DNA from: Hyphomicrobiales bacterium
Lineage (GTDB): Bacteria; Pseudomonadota; Alphaproteobacteria; Rhizobiales; JAJFHC01
DNA length: 18,586 bases
Reading direction: 5' to 3'
NCBI GenBank assembly: GCA_021775835.1
Contig: JAJFHC010000021.1
Location: 1 to 18,586 of the forward strand
Each line of letters starts with the position of its first letter. Within the stretch, counting starts at the first letter, position 1. Below are positions 15,124-18,586 of the stretch, one piece after another. The notes under the pieces are model-generated. The model did not search any database. It was not told the origin of the DNA and saw only the letters and a list, made by a program, of their open reading frames with translations. The translations under genes and the position numbers were made by a program.

Positions 15124-15167
15124 CTGGTCTTACCAATTTCCCGAAACTGGCCCTATGATGAGTCCAG
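15124..15167. promoter_or_regulatory. Putative TauR/MocR operator: two direct CTGGnCYTA boxes and one inverted box
   Basis: CTGGTCTTA (15124-15132) and CTGGCCCTA (15147-15155) are direct repeats 23 bases apart, about two helical turns. CTGGACTCA is present in inverted orientation at 15159-15167. From memory, the TauR sites of Rhodobacter capsulatus are direct repeats of the form CTGGACYTAA, and direct repeats are typical of MocR regulators. The boxes lie between the divergent tauR and aminotransferase genes, next to the tauR start codon, so autoregulation is likely. Confidence 0.6.
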
Positions 15168-15258
15168 ATTCAACACTACGGTCGTCGACAAAATTGAGCA
15201 AGAGTGCGGCGCCGGTCCCGGTCCGTTAAACAGTGTGTTGTTTTGGGAGATTAATGTC

Positions 15259-16569
15259 ATGCAATTCACGACGAATTCACTGGAAAATCACTGGATGCCG
15301 TTTACGGCAAACAAGGACTTTAAAGACAATCCCCGTCTGGTGACGCGAAGCGAAGGCGTCTACATCTGGGATCACAAGGGCGGCAAGATTATCGACGGAT
15401 CGTCCGGTCTGTTCTGTTGCGCGGCTGGACACGGACGCAAAGAAATTGCGGACGCCGTTCATCAACAACTTCTGTCAAATGACTATACGGCGCCGTTTGG
15501 TCTCGGCCATCCCGGTTCGTTCGAACTGGCACAAAAGCTGTCGACGATCCTGCCTGATACAATCGATCACGTGTTTTTCGCCAATTCCGGTTCCGAGGCA
15601 ATCGATACGTCACTCAAGATGATCATGGCGTATCACCGGGCACGGGGCGAAGGCCAGAGGACACGATTTGTCTCGCGTGAGAGAGCCTACCACGGCGTCA
15701 ATATTGGTGGCGTGTCGCTCAGCGGTATGGTCAAGAACAGGGAAACCTTTTCCGGCGTGATGCCGAACGTTGTGTGCATGCGTCACACCTGGCTCGAAGA
15801 AAACCGTTTCACGCGCGGGCAGCCGGAACATGGTGCTGAATTGGCCGATGATCTGCAGCGTTTTGTGGAAACTTACGGTGGCTCGACAATTGCTGCCTGT
15901 TTCGTGGAACCGATTGCCGGGTCGACCGGTGTCCTGGTGCCACCGAAAGGGTATCTCGAGCGTCTGCGGGAAATCTGCGATGCCCATGGGATCCTGCTCG
16001 TGTTTGATGAAGTGATTTGCGGTTTCGGTCGTTTGGGCACGCCGTTCGCCGCCCAGGCGTTCAATGTAACTCCCGACATCATGACCATGGCGAAAGCCCT
16101 GACCAACGGTGCACAGCCGATGGGCGCGGTTGCTGTTTCCGACACGGTCTACGACACGATCGTGAATGCAGCACCGGACAATGCCATCGAGTTCTTCCAC
16201 GGCTACACTTATTCGGGCCACCCGGCAGCTTGTGCAGCCGGCATTGCAGTCCAGAATATCTACAGGGACGAAAACCTGTTCGACCGGGCGGCTGAATTGT
16301 CGGACTATTTCCTAGATGCTGTTTACGATCTGCGTGACATCGACGCCATTACCGACATTCGCGGCTACGGTCTGCTTGCTGGTATTGACATCAAGCCGGG
16401 CAATGCGCCGGGCGCGCGTGGGTCAGAGATCCAGAAGAAGCTCTTCTGGAACGGTCTGCATATCAAGTTTACCGGCGATTCCGGCATCCTGGCCCCGCCG
16501 CTGGTTGCTGAACGTGCCCACATCGACGAGATGTGCGACGTTCTGAGAAGGACACTTCAGGAGAACTGA
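15259..16569 (+). CDS. Omega-amino acid (taurine/hypotaurine/beta-alanine):pyruvate aminotransferase
   Basis: 436 residues from the ATG at 15259, chosen because GGAG lies nine bases upstream and because the family begins near the motif HWMPFT (11-16); a longer frame back to 15100 would overlap the regulator. It is a class-III, fold-type-I PLP enzyme that moves the terminal amino group of an omega-amino acid to pyruvate, giving alanine and an aldehyde. Seen: FANSGSEA (107-114) for phosphate binding, AYHGVNIGGVSLSG (143-156), VFDEV with Asp250, and AKALTNGAQPMGA with the Schiff-base Lys279. The pattern follows closely that of Pseudomonas beta-alanine:pyruvate aminotransferase. The TauR and TauA neighbours point to taurine (product sulfoacetaldehyde) or hypotaurine. 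No sulfoacetaldehyde acetyltransferase is in view, so the exact substrate stays open. A strong terminator follows. Confidence 0.88.
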   Translation: MQFTTNSLENHWMPFTANKDFKDNPRLVTRSEGVYIWDHKGGKIIDGSSGLFCCAAGHGRKEIADAVHQQLLSNDYTAPFGLGHPGSFELAQKLSTILPDTIDHVFFANSGSEAIDTSLKMIMAYHRARGEGQRTRFVSRERAYHGVNIGGVSLSGMVKNRETFSGVMPNVVCMRHTWLEENRFTRGQPEHGAELADDLQRFVETYGGSTIAACFVEPIAGSTGVLVPPKGYLERLREICDAHGILLVFDEVICGFGRLGTPFAAQAFNVTPDIMTMAKALTNGAQPMGAVAVSDTVYDTIVNAAPDNAIEFFHGYTYSGHPAACAAGIAVQNIYRDENLFDRAAELSDYFLDAVYDLRDIDAITDIRGYGLLAGIDIKPGNAPGARGSEIQKKLFWNGLHIKFTGDSGILAPPLVAERAHIDEMCDVLRRTLQEN

Positions 16570-16591
16570 TTGTCTCTTTTTCTGACGATTT

Positions 16592-16625
16592 CAGCCGCCG
16601 GATGAGAATCCGGCGGCTGTTTTTT
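16592..16625 (+). terminator. Rho-independent terminator after the aminotransferase gene
   Basis: A perfect 12-base stem, CAGCCGCCGGAT (16592-16603) and ATCCGGCGGCTG (16608-16619), with a GAGA tetraloop, is followed directly by six T (16620-16625). This is a textbook intrinsic terminator. It means tauA downstream needs its own promoter or read-through. Confidence 0.92.
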
Positions 16626-16721
16626 CTTGACCTCCCCGTTCACCAATGCTGGTAGTGATCTCTACCCGGTCAGCACGCTCTGGACAGAGCGAAATTGAGT
16701 TCGGGAACAGGTAGGAACATC

Positions 16722-17744
16722 ATGATCAGAATTTTGAAAGCCTTGTCAGTCGTGGCCACGGTTGTGTCCGCTACCATGATTTCCGCGCCGTTAGCATCGG
16801 CCGCTGAAAAGGCACTGACCATTGGTTATCAGAAGATCTACAATCCCTGGAAGGTAGCTATTGCTGACCGGTCGCTGGAAAAGCTGACGGGTTACCGGAT
16901 CAACTGGCGAGCGTTTTCTTCAGGTGCCAAGGTCACCGAAGCAATGGCCAAAGGGGAAGTCCAGATTGCGATGGCCGGGTCAAGCCCGATCGCAGCCGCG
17001 GTCAGTCAGGGACTGGACGCGGAATTGTTTTGGATTGCAGAGGATATTGCCGCCGCAGAAGCGCTGGTCGTGCGCAACGGTTCGGGTGTTGTGGCACCCA
17101 GAGATCTTCGTGGTAAGAAGCTTGCCGTGCCGTTCGTCTCTACGGCTCACTTTCATACACTGTTCGCGCTGGAGCAGTTCGGCGTCAATCCGGTTGAAGT
17201 CGAACTCTTGAACATGCCGCCGGATGCGATTAGTTCAGCGTGGAAGAACGGCAGCATTGATGCCGCATTCATCTGGAACCCGGCGCTCGCGGAAATCAAG
17301 AAGACCGGCAAGGTATTGATCACGTCAGGAACTCTCAACCGGTGGGGCAAAGCGACTTTTGATGGCATGATTGCGCTGAAGGCCTGGTCGAAGGACCACC
17401 CCGATTTCATGGTGCAGTTCGTGAAAACACTCGCGGCGGCCGATGAGGATTACCGCAGCAATGGTGAAGACTGGACGGCGGATACGGAGGCGGTCCGGAA
17501 AATTGCAAAGGTCGTAGGCGGAGAACCCGAAGCCGTTCTGGCCGGATTGGCCCTTTATGCTTTTCCTACCATGGAAGAACAGGCGTCCGAGCAATGGCTG
17601 GCAGGCGGCAAGAAAAGTGGTGCGGCTCAGGCGCTGTTTCACACGTCCACCTTTCTCAAGAATGAGAAGCGGATAGACACCGTACTTGAAGATTACGGGA
17701 TGGCAGTGAACCCTGCCTGGGTCGTCAGAGCTTTGGGTGAATGA
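16722..17744 (+). CDS. tauA: Taurine-type ABC transporter substrate-binding protein (TauA-like)
   Basis: 340 residues from the ATG at 16722 (AGGA five bases upstream), preferred over an in-frame TTG at 16695. A signal peptide (1-27, ending ASA) is followed by a type-II periplasmic binding fold close to E. coli TauA: LTIGYQ, the GEVQIAMAGSSPIAAAVSQG block (around 78-97; GSS is a ligand-loop motif), RGKKLAVPFVSTAHFH (130-145) and the hinge segment AAFIWNPALAEI. It should capture taurine or a related sulfonate in the periplasm for an ABC importer. The usual tauB (ATPase) and tauC (permease) do not follow: the next gene is convergent. A terminator separates it from the aminotransferase. A TTGACC (16627-16632) may be the -35 of its own promoter, but the -10 is poor; a short hairpin (16676-16691) lies in the leader. 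Confidence 0.88.
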   Translation: MIRILKALSVVATVVSATMISAPLASAAEKALTIGYQKIYNPWKVAIADRSLEKLTGYRINWRAFSSGAKVTEAMAKGEVQIAMAGSSPIAAAVSQGLDAELFWIAEDIAAAEALVVRNGSGVVAPRDLRGKKLAVPFVSTAHFHTLFALEQFGVNPVEVELLNMPPDAISSAWKNGSIDAAFIWNPALAEIKKTGKVLITSGTLNRWGKATFDGMIALKAWSKDHPDFMVQFVKTLAAADEDYRSNGEDWTADTEAVRKIAKVVGGEPEAVLAGLALYAFPTMEEQASEQWLAGGKKSGAAQALFHTSTFLKNEKRIDTVLEDYGMAVNPAWVVRALGE

Positions 17745-17798
17745 CCTGAGTTTTTAATGTCGACGGCACGTTTACACACCTTTTGCGGGGTCGATCTC

Positions 17799-18350
17799 CT
17801 AGATTACGGCAACACCAATCACATAGGGATGCAGGGCAATCAGCACGACGTAGATTGCGGTACCTGCGCCGGCGGCAATGAGGTCGTGTGTTGGCTTGAC
17901 GTCAAAGTCGTCGACGGGACCACGGGCATTTGCAAGGAGTATGTTCGTTAGTCCGTATGTGACAAACGAGCCGAAAAGAAGCACGCTTGCCAAGTCCCCA
18001 TTGGCAAACAGGTGACCGGTCGCCCATAACATAATCCCGATCGACATTGGGTGGCGCAGGGCTTTCCTGATCCGTCCCTTCAGGCTGAATGCCGAAAGGC
18101 AAATCAAGGCGAGCAATACGAACAGCATGGTGACATGCCGGCCCCAGGGCGCCGGTTCGTATACGGTCACCCAATCGGCCTGCGCGTATCCCCAGACTAT
18201 TATGGCCAGGCCGGCAGATGCGAGCACAGAGAACAGGCCCATGTAGGCGCCGCGACCCAACCGGTCGAGCAGGTTGGCCTTAACCGTTGGTAGCGCAGGC
18301 ACCAGATGGGTTGCATAGAAGACGATCAGTCCGGCGATCAGAAGTTTCAT
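17799..18350 (-). CDS. NnrU-family inner-membrane protein
   Basis: 183 residues with five or six hydrophobic helices (about 1-20, 37-56, 72-90, 103-117, 120-140, 157-178). The family signature is RHPMSIGIMLWATGHLFANG (99-118) followed by DLASVLLFGSF (119-129). NnrU was first described beside nitrite and nitric oxide reductase genes in rhizobia and Rhodobacter, and the fold is thought related to membrane methyltransferases of the isoprenylcysteine type. No denitrification gene is in view, so a nitrogen-oxide role cannot be inferred here. The ribosome site is weak (GAGCGAG). It is convergent with tauA (54-base gap) and divergent from the possible gene at the right edge, with a 15-base palindrome in the shared region. 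Confidence 0.85.
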   Translation of the reverse strand: MKLLIAGLIVFYATHLVPALPTVKANLLDRLGRGAYMGLFSVLASAGLAIIVWGYAQADWVTVYEPAPWGRHVTMLFVLLALICLSAFSLKGRIRKALRHPMSIGIMLWATGHLFANGDLASVLLFGSFVTYGLTNILLANARGPVDDFDVKPTHDLIAAGAGTAIYVVLIALHPYVIGVAVI

Positions 18351-18454
18351 TTTTGTCTCGCTCGATGGGCTGGGAACGATTGTTCGGGTCGACGTTAGCC
18401 ATCGATTTCAGTATGTGAAAGACCACCTGTCGCCGCAGGGCGGAAATCATGTGT

Positions 18455-18469
18455 CAGTTCCGGGAACTG
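18455..18469. promoter_or_regulatory. Perfect palindrome in the divergent region, possible operator
   Basis: CAGTTCCGGGAACTG is a perfect inverted repeat (seven-base arms, one-base centre) 105 bases upstream of the NnrU gene start and 45 bases before the possible start at 18514. It could be the site of a dimeric regulator controlling either gene. No regulator is identified. Confidence 0.3.
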
Positions 18470-18513
18470 CGATAAGACTGGATCATTCCGCGACGATTGA
18501 ATATTGTCCGGGA

Positions 18514-18586
18514 ATGTCCATCCTGCTTCGAAATCTCGCACGCTTTGTCGCCCAAAAGGCCGCCTCAGACCCTCGCGCCAAGGAAC
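18514..18586 (+). CDS. Possible start of a gene running off the right edge
   Basis: From the ATG at 18514 the frame is open for 24 codons to the end of the window (MSILLRNLARFVAQKAASDP and on). The basic amphipathic opening is common in short alphaproteobacterial proteins. The ribosome site is weak (CGGGA directly before the ATG). Too little is present to name a family. Confidence 0.35.
   Translation, partial: MSILLRNLARFVAQKAASDPRAKE

Noticed and set aside
15100..15258. N-terminal extension of the aminotransferase frame
   Set aside because: It overlaps the regulator start and the operator boxes and lacks similarity to the family; GGAG and the family start support 15259.
15610..16221. 203-codon frame antisense to the aminotransferase
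   Set aside because: Mirror of a well-supported catalytic gene.
16649..16688. CTGGTAGTG and CTGGACAGA as further TauR boxes before tauA
   Set aside because: Neither fits CTGGnCYTA past the CTGG core, and the second is part of a small hairpin (16676-16691). Chance is as likely.
1..18586. CRISPR array, insertion sequence, prophage or toxin-antitoxin pair
   Set aside because: No regularly spaced repeats, transposase motifs, terminal inverted repeats or phage structural genes. The Xre protein has no toxin-like partner: its neighbour is a thioesterase.

Overview
The window reads as a chromosomal segment of an alphaproteobacterium, most likely a Hyphomicrobiales (rhizobial-type) lineage. Codon use and GC content look fairly even throughout. 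The signs are a TauR-type MocR regulator beside an omega-amino-acid:pyruvate aminotransferase and TauA, an NnrU-family membrane protein, a TadG-like protein, Hpt-tailed hybrid kinases, and a pair of intergenic palindromes of the type scattered through rhizobial genomes. I cannot name a genus. There is no rRNA, phage, insertion sequence or CRISPR array. No gene-free stretch exceeds 300 bases; the longest, about 240 to 280 bases, are described where they hold something.

Layout. 1-252 (-): start of a secreted protein that runs off the left edge. 501-1763 (+): CNT-family nucleoside transporter. 1778-3013 (-): orphan TadG-like protein. 3194-3355 (-): 53-residue peptide made largely of [DE]RR[ST]G hexapeptide repeats, directly downstream of a receiver-histidine kinase (3426-4628, -). 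4775-4885: two adjacent palindromes. 4906-7662 (+): large membrane hybrid histidine kinase (HAMP, HisKA, HATPase, receiver, Hpt). 7763-8995 (+): receiver-EAL c-di-GMP phosphodiesterase. 9199-9813 (+): Xre helix-turn-helix fused to a ParB/sulfiredoxin-like domain. 9854-10282 (+): PaaI-type thioesterase. 10289-10990 (-): unknown five-helix membrane protein. 11228-11304 (-): tRNA-Pro(GGG) with promoter and terminator. 11543-11740 (+): small unknown protein. 11823-12716 (-): unknown two-helix membrane protein. 12824-13573 (+): exported TPR/peptidoglycan-binding protein. 13651-15120 (-): TauR-like regulator, divergent from the aminotransferase (15259-16569, +). 16722-17744 (+): TauA-like binding protein. 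17799-18350 (-): NnrU family. 18514-18586 (+): possible start of another gene.

How the genes may work together. The middle third (3.2-9.0 kb) is a signalling region: a cytoplasmic receiver-kinase with its repeat peptide, and a membrane phosphorelay kinase followed by a c-di-GMP-degrading receiver-EAL protein that is a natural phosphorelay target. The right end (13.6-17.7 kb) is a taurine or related omega-aminosulfonate/beta-amino-acid module: TauR senses or regulates, the aminotransferase deaminates, and TauA captures the substrate. The transporter ATPase and permease are not next to tauA, so that module is incomplete here. The clearest oddities are the repeat peptide, the short Xre-ParB protein, the orphan tauA, the changed nucleobase-binding loop in the CNT transporter and the non-standard T-loop of tRNA-Pro. 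I did not find a clear defence island or an obviously new multi-gene system.
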